DNA of 64,000 nt from Bog-473 sp035534235 (GCA_035534235.1 DATLSH010000079.1:1-64000); one strand, 5' to 3'. Positions 1 to 9,884 are shown, numbered from the stretch's first letter. Program-made: numbers and translations. The notes: generated from the letters alone by a model not told the origin.

Positions 1-3000
1 GGCCTCGTCGACCGAGCGCCCTTCCGCCTCGGCCCGACGGGTGGCGTCCAGAATGCGCCGGTAGTCCCGCGGCATCACCTTCACGAATTCCCTGACCTCC
101 GTCTCCCACTGGGCCAGCAGCCGGGAGGCCACAGCCGATTCGGTCTCCCTCGCGTGCCGTTCCACCAGGCCATGGACCAGGAGCCCGTCTTCGGAGTCCA
201 GGGGCTCCATGTCGACGAACTCCATGTTGACGCGCTGGCCGAAGTTGCGGGCCGGGTCGTACACGTAGGCGATGCCGCCCGACATTCCGGCGGCGAAATT
301 GCGCCCGGTGGGGCCCAGGACCACCACCCGCCCTCCGGTCATGTACTCGCAACCGTGATCACCCACGCCCTCGACCACCGCCACCGCCCCCGAATTGCGC
401 ACGCAGAACCGCTCCCCCACCTGGCCCCGGATGAAGGCTTCGCCCCCGGTGGCCCCGTAGAGGATCACATTGCCGGCGATGATCTGCTCCTCGGCCGCGA
501 AGGGCGAAGCCAGGGGCGGGCGCACCATCAGCCGCCCACCGGACAGTCCCTTCCCGAAGTAGTCGTTGGCGTCGCCCAGCAGGCGCATGGTCACGCCCCG
601 GGGCAGGAAGGCCCCGAAGCTCTGGCCGGCCGAACCCGAGAACGTCAGCACAATGGTGTCGTCGGGCAACCCGGCCGCGCCGTATTTCCGGCTGATCTCC
701 GAGCCCAGGAGCGTTCCGACCGTGCGGTCCACATTGGAGATGGGCATCTCCAGCGAGACCGGGGTGCCGTCGGCCAGGGCAGGGGCGCACGGGCCGAGGA
801 ACGCGTGGTCGAGAGCCTTCTCCAGTCCATGGTCCTGCGGGCGGGTCTGGTGGCGGGCCGTCCTCTCCGGCACGTCGGGCCGCGCCAGCACCGATGACAG
901 GTCGAGCCCCGCCGCCTTCCAATGGGTCACCGCGGCGCCCACGTCGAGCAGGTCGACCCGCCCGACGGCCTCATCCAGTGAGCGCAGTCCCAGTGCCGCC
1001 AGATGCTCGCGCACCTCCTCGGCGATGTACTCGAAGAAGGTCACCACGAACTCGGGCTTGCCGTTGAACTTGGCCCGCAGTGCCGGGGTCTGGGTGGCGA
1101 TGCCGACGGGGCACGTGTCCAGGTGGCAGACGCGCATCATGACGCAGCCGGAGACCACCAGCGGAGCCGTGGCGAAGCCGAACTCCTCGGCCCCGAGCAG
1201 GGCCCCGACGATGACGTCACGGCCGGTCTTGAGCTGGCCGTCAACCTGCACCACGATCCGATCGCGCAAGCCGTTGGCCAGCAGGGTCTGCTGAGTCTCG
1301 GCCAGGCCGATCTCCCAGGGTATGCCGGCGTGCTTCAGTGACGTCAGCGGGGCCGCACCGGTGCCCCCGTCGTGCCCCGAGATCAGCACCACGTCGGAGT
1401 GGGCCTTGGCCACCCCGGCCGCCACCGTGCCCACACCCACCTCAGCCACCAATTTCACATGGACGCGCGCGGCGGGGTTGGAGGACTTCAGATCGTGGAT
1501 CAGCTGGGCGATGTCCTCAATTGAGTAGATGTCGTGATGCGGTGGCGGCGATATGAGCCCCACGCCCGGCGTCGAGTACCGGGTGCGGGCGATCCACGGG
1601 TAGACCTTCTTGCCCGGGAGTTGGCCTCCCTCGCCGGGCTTGGCTCCCTGGGAGATCTTGATCTGCAGGTCGTCGGCGTTGACGAGATACTCGCTCGTCA
1701 CCCCGAAGCGACCGGAGGCCACCTGCTTCACGGCGCTCCGCCGGAGGTCGCCGTTGGCGTCGGGGACGAACCGGGACGCGTCCTCCCCGCCCTCCCCCGT
1801 GTTGGAACGCCCGCCGATCCGGTTCATGGCGATGGCCAGGTTCTCGTGGGCCTCGGCCGAGATCGATCCGTAGGACATGGCACCGGTGGAGAAGCGGGCC
1901 ATGATGGACGAGATCGGCTCAACCTCGTCGATGGGGATCGGGCCCCCTGATGCAGGTTGCAACCGCATCAACCCCCGCAGGGTGGCCAGCTTCTCGGACT
2001 GGTCGTCGACCGCGGCCGTGTACTCCTTGAAGATCGAGTAGCGCTTCGACCGGGTGGCGTGCTGCAACTTGAACACCGTCTTGGGGTTGAAGAGGTGGTA
2101 CTCGCCCTCGCGCCTCCAGGCGTACTCCCCGCCCACCTCAAGCTCGCGGTGCGCCCGTTCGGTCGGCCGGGCCTCATGGGCCAGGCGGTGGCGGGTGGCC
2201 ACCTCGGCCGCCAGGACCGACAGCCCCACGCCGCCGATGCGGCTGGCCGTGCCGGTGAAGTACTCGTCGATCAACACCCGGTCGAGGCCGATGGCCTCGA
2301 AGACCTGGGCGCCGGTGTAGGAGGCCACCGTCGAGATCCCCATCTTCGACATGACCTTGAGCACACCCTTGCACGATGCCTTCATGTAGTTGCGCCGGGC
2401 CTGGCGGGGCGACACGCCCTCCAACAGGCCCTCGGAGATCATGTCGTCGATGGAGTCGAGCGCCAGGTAGGGATTGACGGCCGCCGCCCCGTACCCGATG
2501 AGCAGGGCCATGTGGTGCACCTCGCGGGCGTCACCGGTCTCAATGACCAGCCCGACCCGGGTGCGCGTCTTCTCCCGGACCAGGTGGTGATGGACGGCCG
2601 AGGTCAGCAGCAGCGACGGGATGGGGGCACTGGTGGCGGTGGAGTTGCGGTCCGAGAGCACGATCAGGTTGGCCCCACCGGCGATGGCCCCTGACACCTG
2701 GCGCCGCACATCCTCCAGGGCCCGGGCCAGGGCCTCGCCACCGGCGGCGGTCGGCCGTCCGGCCTCCCCCGCCTCTCCGACCTCGAACAGCCCGTCGATG
2801 GCGAACGCCTTGAAGCCCGGTGTCTCCCCGTGCTCGTTGACGTACATGAGCTTGGCCAGGTCGTCGCGGTCGATGACCGGCAGGGGCAGGAGGATCTGCC
2901 GACAGGATGCCGGACCGGCCTCAAGCAGGTTGCATTCGGGGCCGACGGTAGCCGACAGGGAAGTCACCAGCTCCTCCCGGATGGCGTCGAGGGGTGGGTT

Positions 3001-4548
3001 GGTCACCTGGGCGAAGAGCTGAGTGAAGTAGTCGTACAGGAGCCGGGAGCGATCCGACAGCACGGCGATGGCGGCATCGGACCCCATGGAGCCCAGCGGC
3101 TCCCCCCCGGTGCGGGCCATGGGGGCCAGAATGACCCGCAACTCCTCGGTGGTGTAGCCGAAGAGGCGTTGCTGGTTCACCACCCGACCGTGCTGGGGGG
3201 TGAGCATGGCTCGGGGCGGCAGCTCGTCAAGGCGGATCTGGTCCGCCGCCAGCCACTCGTCGTAGGGCTGCTCGGCCGCCAGCGCGGACTTGATCTCCTC
3301 GTCCTCGACCAGGCGCCCCTGCGCGGTGTCGACCAGGAACATCCGGCCGGGTTGCAACCGGCCCTTGCGGATGACGCGCTCGGGGGCGATGTCGAGCACG
3401 CCCACCTCGCTGGCCAGCACCACCAGGCCGTCGTCGGTCACCCAGTAGCGGGCGGGGCGCAGGCCGTTGCGGTCGAGCACCGCTCCGACCACGGTCCCGT
3501 CGGTGAAGCAGACGGCAGCCGGACCGTCCCACGGCTCCATCAGGCTGGCGTGGTAGCGGTAAAAGGAGCGGCGCCCGTGGTCCATGGTGCCGTGGTTCTC
3601 CCACGCTTCGGGGATCATCATGAGGACGGCATGGGGAAGGGAGCGCCCACCCAGGTGCAACAGTTCCAGCACCTCGTCGAAGCTGGCCGAGTCGCTGGCA
3701 CCGGGGGTGCAGATCGGGTAGATGCGCGCCAGGTCGCCCTCAATCAGGGGGGTGGCCAGCAGGGCCTCGCGGGCCCGCATCCAGTTCCGGTTGCCGGCCA
3801 GTGTGTTGATCTCCCCGTTGTGCGCCAGGTAGCGGTAGGGGTGGGCCAGCGGCCAGCTGGGGAAGGTGTTGGTGGAGAAGCGTGAGTGGACCAGGGCCAG
3901 GCCCGACTCGAAGGTCGGGTCCCGCAGGTCGGGGAAGAACTGGCGCAGCTGCTCGGAGGTCAGCATGCCCTTGTAGACGATCGTCCGGGCCGACAGGGAG
4001 GGGAAGTAGAGCCCGTCGACGGCGTGCTCGGCCCGCTTGCGCAGGACGAAGGCCCGGCGTTCCAGGGCCATGACGTCCCCGGCCGCCCCCGCCTCGCCCG
4101 CCGGTGCCACGAAGACCTGCTCAATGGCCGGCATAGCACCGAGAGCCGTCTCGCCCAGCCCGGCGGGTTCGGTCGGGACGACGCGCCAGCCCAGCACGCA
4201 CAGACCCTCCTCGGCGGCCAGCTGCCCCACCTTGTGCTTCGCCTTGGCGGCATCGTCACCGTCGCGGGGCAGGAAGACCAGGCCCGCCGCGTATCCACCG
4301 GCGCCGGGCAGGCTGAAACCGGCCGCCGCGGCCGCACCCATCAGGAACCGGTGTGGGACCTGCACGAGGATGCCGGCACCGTCGCCCGTCTCCACCTCGG
4401 CACCCGAGGCACCTCTGTGCGCCAGTCGCTCCAGGACGGACAGGCCGCGATCGACAATGTCGTGGTCGGCCCGACCATGGAGATCGGCCACCATGCCGAC
4501 GCCGCAGGCATCGTGTTCGAAGGCCGGATCGTAGAGGCCTGTCGCCAT
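1..4548 (-). CDS. gltB: Glutamate synthase (GOGAT) large subunit, 3' end cut by window edge
   Basis: Large subunit of glutamate synthase: glutamine + 2-oxoglutarate -> 2 glutamate, in cytoplasmic nitrogen assimilation. The frame is open from the start at 4548 to base 1 (1516 codons), so only the last residues should be missing. Seen in order: an N-terminal class II glutamine amidotransferase with Cys15 in DACGVG, which becomes the N-terminal nucleophile after propeptide removal in this family; the central domain; the FMN-binding synthase domain (ARFSTGAMSYGSIS); the 3Fe-4S cysteines in CVMMRVCHLDTCPVG; and the C-terminal glycine-rich beta-helix. A GGAAGGAC ribosome site precedes the ATG. It diverges from thiO. 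The small subunit gltD would be expected just beyond the left edge but is not visible. Confidence 0.96.
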   Translation of the reverse strand, partial: MATGLYDPAFEHDACGVGMVADLHGRADHDIVDRGLSVLERLAHRGASGAEVETGDGAGILVQVPHRFLMGAAAAAGFSLPGAGGYAAGLVFLPRDGDDAAKAKHKVGQLAAEEGLCVLGWRVVPTEPAGLGETALGAMPAIEQVFVAPAGEAGAAGDVMALERRAFVLRKRAEHAVDGLYFPSLSARTIVYKGMLTSEQLRQFFPDLRDPTFESGLALVHSRFSTNTFPSWPLAHPYRYLAHNGEINTLAGNRNWMRAREALLATPLIEGDLARIYPICTPGASDSASFDEVLELLHLGGRSLPHAVLMMIPEAWENHGTMDHGRRSFYRYHASLMEPWDGPAAVCFTDGTVVGAVLDRNGLRPARYWVTDDGLVVLASEVGVLDIAPERVIRKGRLQPGRMFLVDTAQGRLVEDEEIKSALAAEQPYDEWLAADQIRLDELPPRAMLTPQHGRVVNQQRLFGYTTEELRVILAPMARTGGEPLGSMGSDAAIAVLSDRSRLLYDYFTQLFAQVTNPPLDAIREELVTSLSATVGPECNLLEAGPASCRQILLPLPVIDRDDLAKLMYVNEHGETPGFKAFAIDGLFEVGEAGEAGRPTAAGGEALARALEDVRRQVSGAIAGGANLIVLSDRNSTATSAPIPSLLLTSAVHHHLVREKTRTRVGLVIETGDAREVHHMALLIGYGAAAVNPYLALDSIDDMISEGLLEGVSPRQARRNYMKASCKGVLKVMSKMGISTVASYTGAQVFEAIGLDRVLIDEYFTGTASRIGGVGLSVLAAEVATRHRLAHEARPTERAHRELEVGGEYAWRREGEYHLFNPKTVFKLQHATRSKRYSIFKEYTAAVDDQSEKLATLRGLMRLQPASGGPIPIDEVEPISSIMARFSTGAMSYGSISAEAHENLAIAMNRIGGRSNTGEGGEDASRFVPDANGDLRRSAVKQVASGRFGVTSEYLVNADDLQIKISQGAKPGEGGQLPGKKVYPWIARTRYSTPGVGLISPPPHHDIYSIEDIAQLIHDLKSSNPAARVHVKLVAEVGVGTVAAGVAKAHSDVVLISGHDGGTGAAPLTSLKHAGIPWEIGLAETQQTLLANGLRDRIVVQVDGQLKTGRDVIVGALLGAEEFGFATAPLVVSGCVMMRVCHLDTCPVGIATQTPALRAKFNGKPEFVVTFFEYIAEEVREHLAALGLRSLDEAVGRVDLLDVGAAVTHWKAAGLDLSSVLARPDVPERTARHQTRPQDHGLEKALDHAFLGPCAPALADGTPVSLEMPISNVDRTVGTLLGSEISRKYGAAGLPDDTIVLTFSGSAGQSFGAFLPRGVTMRLLGDANDYFGKGLSGGRLMVRPPLASPFAAEEQIIAGNVILYGATGGEAFIRGQVGERFCVRNSGAVAVVEGVGDHGCEYMTGGRVVVLGPTGRNFAAGMSGGIAYVYDPARNFGQRVNMEFVDMEPLDSEDGLLVHGLVERHARETESAVASRLLAQWETEVREFVKVMPRDYRRILDATRRAEAEGRSVDEA

Positions 4549-4652
4549 CGGCGTCCTTCCAGAAGTGGTGGGAGAATGAACGTCAACCGGGACGGCGCTG
4601 GCCCAGAAGTGGAAAGAACAGGATACACGATCGCTCTCCTAGGCTGAGCACA

Positions 4653-5768
4653 ATGGCAGTTCGGGTGCACATTGTGGGAGGCGGAATCATCGGCCTCTCC
4701 TGCGCCTGGCAGCTGGCCCGCCACGGCCACGGCGTGACGGTGGTCGCCCCGGATCCGGGCCGCGGCGGGGCCGCCTGGGTGGCCGCCGGCATGCTGGCCC
4801 CGGTCACCGAGGCGCAGTTCGGGGAGAAAGGGCTCACCGCGCTTCTCCTGGAAGCGGCCGGGCTCTGGAAGAAGTTCGCCGCCGCGCTGGAGGAGGATGC
4901 GGGCCAGGCCATCGGCCATGACGAGTCCGGCACCCTCACGGTCGCGCTGAATTCATCTGACCGCGTCGCCCTCGATGATCTCCTGGCCTACCAGCACTCC
5001 CTAGGCCTTGCCGCGCATCGGCGTACGGCGTCGGAGTGCCGCGCCCTCGTACCGGGACTGACCCCGGCCGTACGGGGCGGGATAGAAGTGCCCGGTGACC
5101 ACCAGGTGGACAACCGCGCCGTCCTGGCCGCACTCATCGGGGCCTGCCGGAGCAGGGGCGTCACATTCGTGAATGGTTCGGTGGCTGCGCTCCATCCCGG
5201 TCCCGAGTTGGCCCTTGGGGATGGCCGCCGCCTCCGGGCCGACCACGTCCTCCTGGCGGCCGGCGTCGGCTTGCCCTCCATCGCCGGTCTCTCCGAGGCC
5301 GGACTGCCCGCCGTCCGCCCGGTCAAGGGGCACATCCTGCGTCTGGGGCCGCTGGGCGGTGGACCCGCCCGGGCCGCACTTCCCCGCACCTTGCGCGGCC
5401 TTGTCCGCGGGCACTCCATCTACCTGGTACCCCGCAGGGACGGCTCCGTGGTGGTCGGGGCCACCGTCGAAGAGCGCGGCCAAGCGACGTCCGTGCAGGC
5501 GGGTGCGGTGCACGAATTGCTGTGTGACGCCCGGACCGTCTTCCCGGGCGTGGACGAGCTGGAGCTCCTCGAAGCCGTGGCCGGCCTGCGCCCGGCCACG
5601 ATGGACAACACCCCGTGCATCGGGTGGACCCGGCTGGAACAGGTGGCGGTGGCGACCGGCCACTTCCGCAACGGCTACCTCCTGGCCCCGCTGACGGCGG
5701 CCGCGGTGACGGACCTCTTCGGCCGACGACCTGTCACGCCGCTGGTGGGCGCCCTGGCTCCCGCATGA
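4653..5768 (+). CDS. thiO: Glycine oxidase ThiO (FAD-dependent)
   Basis: 371-residue FAD-dependent amine oxidase of the DAO family. In thiamine synthesis ThiO oxidises glycine to the imine used for the thiazole ring. The N terminus has the dinucleotide-binding glycine run VGGGIIGLS (residues 8-16). A C-terminal GLRPATMDNTPCIG segment and the GHFRNGYLLAP motif are typical of ThiO. The ATG at 4653 puts the Rossmann strand right at the N terminus; the open frame extends further upstream but overlaps gltB. Its stop overlaps the thiS start (ATGA), so the two are probably translationally coupled. A related deaminating amino-acid oxidase is possible, but the thiS neighbour favours ThiO. Confidence 0.9.
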   Translation: MAVRVHIVGGGIIGLSCAWQLARHGHGVTVVAPDPGRGGAAWVAAGMLAPVTEAQFGEKGLTALLLEAAGLWKKFAAALEEDAGQAIGHDESGTLTVALNSSDRVALDDLLAYQHSLGLAAHRRTASECRALVPGLTPAVRGGIEVPGDHQVDNRAVLAALIGACRSRGVTFVNGSVAALHPGPELALGDGRRLRADHVLLAAGVGLPSIAGLSEAGLPAVRPVKGHILRLGPLGGGPARAALPRTLRGLVRGHSIYLVPRRDGSVVVGATVEERGQATSVQAGAVHELLCDARTVFPGVDELELLEAVAGLRPATMDNTPCIGWTRLEQVAVATGHFRNGYLLAPLTAAAVTDLFGRRPVTPLVGALAPA

Positions 5769-5977
5769 GGGGCGTGACGTTGACGGTCAACGGCGATGCT
5801 CTGCGCGTGGCGGCCGGGAGCACCATCGCCGACGTGGTGGCCGGCCTGGCCGGTGCCGATCCCAAGGGGATCGCCGTCGCCGTGGATCGCAGCGTGATCC
5901 CCCGCTCCGAGTGGCACACCACACCGGCCGTGCCCGGCACGCTTATTGAGGTGGTCACCGCGGCCGCCGGTGGTTGA
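5765..5977 (+). CDS. thiS: Sulfur carrier protein ThiS
   Basis: 70-residue ubiquitin-like sulfur carrier. It is adenylated and thiocarboxylated on its C-terminal glycine and donates sulfur for the thiazole of thiamine. The chain starts MRGVTLTVNGD, contains the AVAVDRSVIPRSEW core and ends in the required Gly-Gly (AAAGG). It begins in an ATGA overlap with thiO. The expected next partner, thiazole synthase thiG, does not follow; a patatin-like gene does, so thiG must lie elsewhere. Confidence 0.92.
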   Translation: MRGVTLTVNGDALRVAAGSTIADVVAGLAGADPKGIAVAVDRSVIPRSEWHTTPAVPGTLIEVVTAAAGG

Positions 5978-6010
5978 GGCCCGTTGCCCCTTGGTGTCGC
6001 CGGTGCCAGA

Positions 6011-7456
6011 ATGCCGCCCGTGAGTGAACTGCCGCGTTCCGGGTCGACCGCCTTCGTCCTGGCCGGAGGAGGCGCCAAGGGCTCATTCGAGGTGGGGGCC
6101 CTGCAGTACCTGATCGGCGAGGAGGGAATCACCCCCGATATCGTCACCGCCGCCTCGGCGGGAGCCCTGGCGGCATCGGTACTGGCCCAAGCCCGCACGC
6201 TGGGCGAATTCGTCCAGCGAGTCCAGGAGATTGAGGATGACATCCTGGCCATGACCCGGACCGACCTCGTCTTCGGCCAGCAAGCGTGGCTCCAGGCCCT
6301 CCAGGGGACCGAGCTCGGTAACTCCATCGCCTCGGCCCTCACCGAGGGCACGCGTCCGCCGTTTCCGCTCGGCGAGACCCGCAGCCGATCGGAGGCCACC
6401 GGTGGCCGGCGGCGGGTCATGCGCCGGGCCCGACGCCGCCGCCGGCGCCGGATGTTCCGGCTCCTTCTCGGAGCCGGTTTCCGTCTGCCCAAGGCACGCC
6501 GCAAGCTCCGCACGAGCGGGAGCTCGGCTCTGAACCTCCAGCCGCTGGCCGATGCCCTGCGCCAGGGCGGTCCGAGCGGCATCGGCCCCATCGACCAGTC
6601 CCTGATCAACCGACCGGGCCTCCAACTCCGGCTGGCCGTCACCGCGCTGCGAGCCGGAGTCCTGCGCTACGTGACCGAGGACGGGACAATTGTCGAAGAC
6701 GACGCGCTGACCCCGGCCCTCGGATCGGCGTCCGGTCCGGTGGACCTGGTCGACGGGGCCGTGGCATCGGCGAGCGTGCCTCTGGTCTTCCCGCCCCACC
6801 CGATGGCCGACGATGACTACGTCGACGGGGGTGTCCTGCAGATCATCCCCGTGCACGCCGCGGTCCAGCTCGGAGCGACCCGGATCATCGCGGTGGCCGC
6901 CATCCCGCTGGCGCTGGCCCGTGACGAGCACGACTACACCACCGCCACCGCCCCCCACATCGGACTGAGGGCGATGGGGATGATCGGGCTGGCCCATCGC
7001 CAACGCGACAATCTGGCGGCCGCCCTCCCGCCCGGCACCACCCTGACCACCATCGACCCCGTTGTCGACATCGTCGGGCTCTTCGAGATTGAGCCCGGAC
7101 TGCTGCGCATCAACATGGACTACGGCTGGCTGCGGGCCGCCGATGTCATGGCCGTCGGCGACGCGGCCATAGTGGCCGAAGTGGCCGCCCAGACCCACAT
7201 GCTGGTGGCGGCCCGGTTCGAGGCCTGGAAGCTGGAAGAAACACTCTGGGCCCAGAAGGTCTCTGCCGGCAGCGGGGAGGCTGGGACCCTCGCCATGGTG
7301 CGTGAGCGCAAGGAGCAGATCCGGCTGGCGGTCGAACAGCGCAAGCAATTGGGTTTCCCCGTCCCCGCAGAGTGCGCGAGCTGGTGGTCCGAATTCGAGG
7401 TCCATGCCGGGACGCGACCGCCCCACCTCCCCTCCGGCCCCACCGACCGGGGCTGA
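6011..7456 (+). CDS. Patatin-like phospholipase
   Basis: 481-residue patatin-family lipid acyl hydrolase, presumably acting on membrane lipids with a Ser-Asp dyad. Seen: oxyanion loop GGGAKG (about residues 19-24), nucleophile Ser49 in AASAG (the usual GxSxG has Ala at its first position here) and the catalytic Asp in YVDGG (about residue 272). An Arg-rich insertion (about residues 133-165) sits between the dyad residues. Beyond about residue 385 the chain is helical, charged and unassigned. The start is uncertain: TTG 5984, ATG 6011 and GTG 6020 are in frame and none has a strong ribosome site. The substrate is unknown. Confidence 0.85.
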   Translation: MPPVSELPRSGSTAFVLAGGGAKGSFEVGALQYLIGEEGITPDIVTAASAGALAASVLAQARTLGEFVQRVQEIEDDILAMTRTDLVFGQQAWLQALQGTELGNSIASALTEGTRPPFPLGETRSRSEATGGRRRVMRRARRRRRRRMFRLLLGAGFRLPKARRKLRTSGSSALNLQPLADALRQGGPSGIGPIDQSLINRPGLQLRLAVTALRAGVLRYVTEDGTIVEDDALTPALGSASGPVDLVDGAVASASVPLVFPPHPMADDDYVDGGVLQIIPVHAAVQLGATRIIAVAAIPLALARDEHDYTTATAPHIGLRAMGMIGLAHRQRDNLAAALPPGTTLTTIDPVVDIVGLFEIEPGLLRINMDYGWLRAADVMAVGDAAIVAEVAAQTHMLVAARFEAWKLEETLWAQKVSAGSGEAGTLAMVRERKEQIRLAVEQRKQLGFPVPAECASWWSEFEVHAGTRPPHLPSGPTDRG

Positions 7457-7497
7457 CCGCTTTCCGGGCCCCGGACTGCAGGGGGCGGGGCGAAACC

Positions 7498-8253
7498 CTA
7501 GGCCGAGGGCGCCGCCTCTTCGGGCGCCGCCGCCAGGGCCTGCGGATCGGGAGCGCCACTCCCCACCTCGGCCTTGAGCGCGGCCAGTTCCTTGTCGACC
7601 GCGGCATCGGTTCCCACCTGGTCCAGCTCCTTCTGAATATCGTCTCCCCCGCCGCCGACGTCCTCTAGGACGCCCGACTCCAGGAGCTCGTCGAGCGCGC
7701 CCGAGCGCGCCTGCATGGTGGCGATCTTGTCCTGGGCCCGCTGGAGCGCCGCTCCGGAGTCGTTGAAGGACTTGGATATCCCCGCCGTGCTCTCGTCGAC
7801 CGAGCTGATGGCCTTGGCCGCGGTGTACTGGGCCTTCAGGGTCTCTTTCTGGGTGCGGAAGTCGTTGACGCGCTTCTGGAGCACCGAGAGCGTCTGGGTG
7901 AGCTTGCCCTCCTCCTCGGTGAGCTGGGCGCGCTGGGGCTCCATCTGGTCGATCTGCTGCTGGGCCGCCGCCTTGCGGCTGAGGGCCTCCTTGGCCAGGT
8001 CCTCCTTGCCCTGTCCCAGCGCAGCCTTGGCCTGATCCTGCAGGTGGTCGATCGTGTGTTGGAACTGCTGTTCCTGCAGTTCGATGTTCTTCCGTGATCC
8101 GGCGATGTCGACCAGGGCCCGACGCACCTGGGTGATCTGCTCCAGCATCTTCTGGTACGAGAGATCAAGCATCTCGTCAGGCTTCTCTGCTGCGTCGAGC
8201 GCCTTATTCGTCTTGGCCTGCGCTATGTCGTGCGCTCGCTGGAAGATGCCCAT
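7498..8253 (-). CDS. PspA/IM30 family coiled-coil protein
   Basis: 251-residue PspA/IM30 (ESCRT-III-like) protein, a family that binds and stabilises the inner face of the cytoplasmic membrane under stress. It starts MGIFQRAHDIAQAKTNKAL, the usual amphipathic N-terminal helix, followed by long charged coiled-coil helices rich in Gln, Lys and Glu up to about residue 200. The tail is an Ala/Pro/Glu-rich low-complexity stretch. Its length fits the family (220-270). The ATG at 8253 has a strong GGGAGGGAA ribosome site; in-frame codons further upstream do not resemble the family. It is convergent with the patatin gene. Confidence 0.88.
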   Translation of the reverse strand: MGIFQRAHDIAQAKTNKALDAAEKPDEMLDLSYQKMLEQITQVRRALVDIAGSRKNIELQEQQFQHTIDHLQDQAKAALGQGKEDLAKEALSRKAAAQQQIDQMEPQRAQLTEEEGKLTQTLSVLQKRVNDFRTQKETLKAQYTAAKAISSVDESTAGISKSFNDSGAALQRAQDKIATMQARSGALDELLESGVLEDVGGGGDDIQKELDQVGTDAAVDKELAALKAEVGSGAPDPQALAAAPEEAAPSA

Positions 8254-8656
8254 GTTCCCTCCCTGGGGATCGTTGCGTGTCCTCAGGATAGAACGTCCGG
8301 CCACGCAGTGGGCTCGGGCCGGGTCACCCTCCGGCGGGGACGAGTTGCCGCCGGCTTGCCCCTCGGTCGCCCCCGAGGTAACAGGCGCCGCCGGCCGGAG
8401 CAGCGGCCGTGGCCTGTACGGGGGTCTGAGCAAGTTGACCAGGAAGGCCCGATGATCTGCGCTTATGGTCCGATTCCGGCGGCATTTCAGGCACCCGGCT
8501 TCTCTCGAACATGGGAATGGGGGGAGCCTGGCTGGGCGGCTCACCACCGCAAAGTGCACCGTCGCTTCGCATGGTCCATGCATATGCCCCGGGCACGTGC
8601 CAATATCTCTCTGTCGAGGTGAGAAGTCTCGACCTAATCGGGATCAGGAGGCAACG
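8254..8656. other. 403-bp intergenic region between divergent genes
   Basis: Upstream region shared by the divergent pspA-like gene and the membrane-protein gene at 8657. I found no convincing gene on either strand; the open frames here are Arg/Pro-rich and lack family-like sequence. It must carry both promoters. The only structure I can point to is the inverted repeat at 8613-8633. Confidence 0.6.
8613..8633 (+). promoter_or_regulatory. Inverted repeat in a 5' leader
   Basis: Perfect 6-bp arms GTCGAG and CTCGAC separated by 9 bases. The repeat ends 23 bases before the ATG at 8657 and just upstream of its AGGAGG ribosome site. It could be an operator or a leader hairpin; nothing shows which. 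Confidence 0.3.
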
Positions 8657-9220
8657 ATGAGCGACACTTCGCAAGGCGAAGGATGGTGGCAGGCGTCGGA
8701 CGGCAAGTGGTACGCACCGGAGCAGCAGTCGAGTAGCCCGGCGTCCACGCCGTCACCCGCAGGAGGATCGTCCGGATCGGGCTTAGGACCATTTGCCTTC
8801 GACCTCAAGCGGCTGTCAAAGGAAGAGCAGATCACCGGAGGGGCCTCCCTGGTGCTCTTCATTCTACTCTTCCTTCCGTGGTACACGGCCAGCGTCTCGG
8901 TGTACTCGTATTCAGCGAACGGCCTGCATCACTTCTGGATGTACTTCGTCCTTCTCATCTGCCTGGCCATCCTGGCCTACCTCGTGGCCATTGCCGGCTT
9001 CGGTAAGGTGCCGATCAATCTCCCCATGCCCAAAGAGCGCCTCTTGCTCATTGCTACGGGCGTGAACGCTGTGCTCACCATCCTGGCCTTCCTGTTCAAG
9101 CCCAGTGGTGGTGGTGTCGTCAGCGTCTCGTGGGGCATCGGTGCGTACCTCGGCCTCATTGCCGCCCTTGTGGCCGCAGCCCCGTCGGCCATCCCGGCGA
9201 TTAAGGCCCGCGGCAACTGA
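8657..9220 (+). CDS. Four-helix membrane protein with N-terminal WWQASDGKWY motif
   Basis: 187-residue integral membrane protein of unknown function. The cytoplasm-like N terminus holds GWWQASDGKWYAPE, a motif resembling the short DUF2510-type Trp motif common at the N terminus of actinobacterial membrane proteins. A Ser/Pro/Gly linker follows, then four hydrophobic segments at about residues 64-84, 93-115, 130-148 and 160-178. A clear AGGAGG ribosome site precedes the ATG. No catalytic motif is visible. Confidence 0.75.
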   Translation: MSDTSQGEGWWQASDGKWYAPEQQSSSPASTPSPAGGSSGSGLGPFAFDLKRLSKEEQITGGASLVLFILLFLPWYTASVSVYSYSANGLHHFWMYFVLLICLAILAYLVAIAGFGKVPINLPMPKERLLLIATGVNAVLTILAFLFKPSGGGVVSVSWGIGAYLGLIAALVAAAPSAIPAIKARGN

Positions 9221-9236
9221 ACCAACTCACTCGCCG

Positions 9237-9884
9237 TCAATTGCCCATCGCTCCTACAATCATGGGAGCGCTGGGCTTGACGCGGGGCCGGGCCAGCATC
9301 ATGACGCAATCATGAATCGCGGAGAATCTTTCGACAGCCGACACGTCAAAATGGACCGCAATGGCGTTCTCTATTTCCGTGGCTTTTCTTGGATACATCC
9401 CTACGTCAAGACGCCATGCCAATCGCGATACCCATCTCCCCGGTGACCAGACACCGTCAAGGAACACAAGGTATCCATCTGACTTGAGGACACGGTGAAC
9501 CTCGGAGAGAGTCTTCTCCCACCTCTCTCCATCGAGATGGTGGGAGACATCCTTCAATAGGACGGCATCAGCGAAGCCATCGGGAAATGGCAGATCTGAC
9601 GCGTCCCCGACGGCGCGTTCAGTTCCTGCTCCGACCTGGCCGAAATGCACCGCTCGCTCATCGGGATCGATGCTGACATAGGACCAAGCGTCGGGCCACA
9701 GGGACCTGCTGCGTCCGGTTCCCCCGCCCACATCCACCACGGTGCCCGTTGGGCGTTCCTGCACCGCGAGTGCGGTGTAGGGGGCCAGCCTCTCTTCGAG
9801 GCGATTCCCACCCAACATGCGCCGTTGCAGTCGGTAGACCCTCGGATGCGACAGGAATCGGGAGATCACATTTCGGATCGCCAT
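9237..9884 (-). CDS. SAM-dependent class I methyltransferase
   Basis: 215-residue methyltransferase (type 11-like). SAM motif I is VVDVGGGTG (about residues 49-57), followed by SIDPDERAV (motif II), ASDLPFPDGFADAVLLKDVSHH (motif III) and VHRVLKSDGYLVFLDG (motif IV). The acceptor is not evident. It is the last gene of a leftward group (AftD-like, GT4, FkbM, this gene) and probably modifies an envelope glycan or its lipid carrier (inference from context). Confidence 0.8.
   Translation of the reverse strand: MAIRNVISRFLSHPRVYRLQRRMLGGNRLEERLAPYTALAVQERPTGTVVDVGGGTGRSRSLWPDAWSYVSIDPDERAVHFGQVGAGTERAVGDASDLPFPDGFADAVLLKDVSHHLDGERWEKTLSEVHRVLKSDGYLVFLDGVWSPGRWVSRLAWRLDVGMYPRKATEIENAIAVHFDVSAVERFSAIHDCVMMLARPRVKPSAPMIVGAMGN

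Noticed and set aside
6083..7426. 447-codon open frame on the minus strand
   Set aside because: Antisense to the patatin-like gene, whose catalytic motifs settle the strand.
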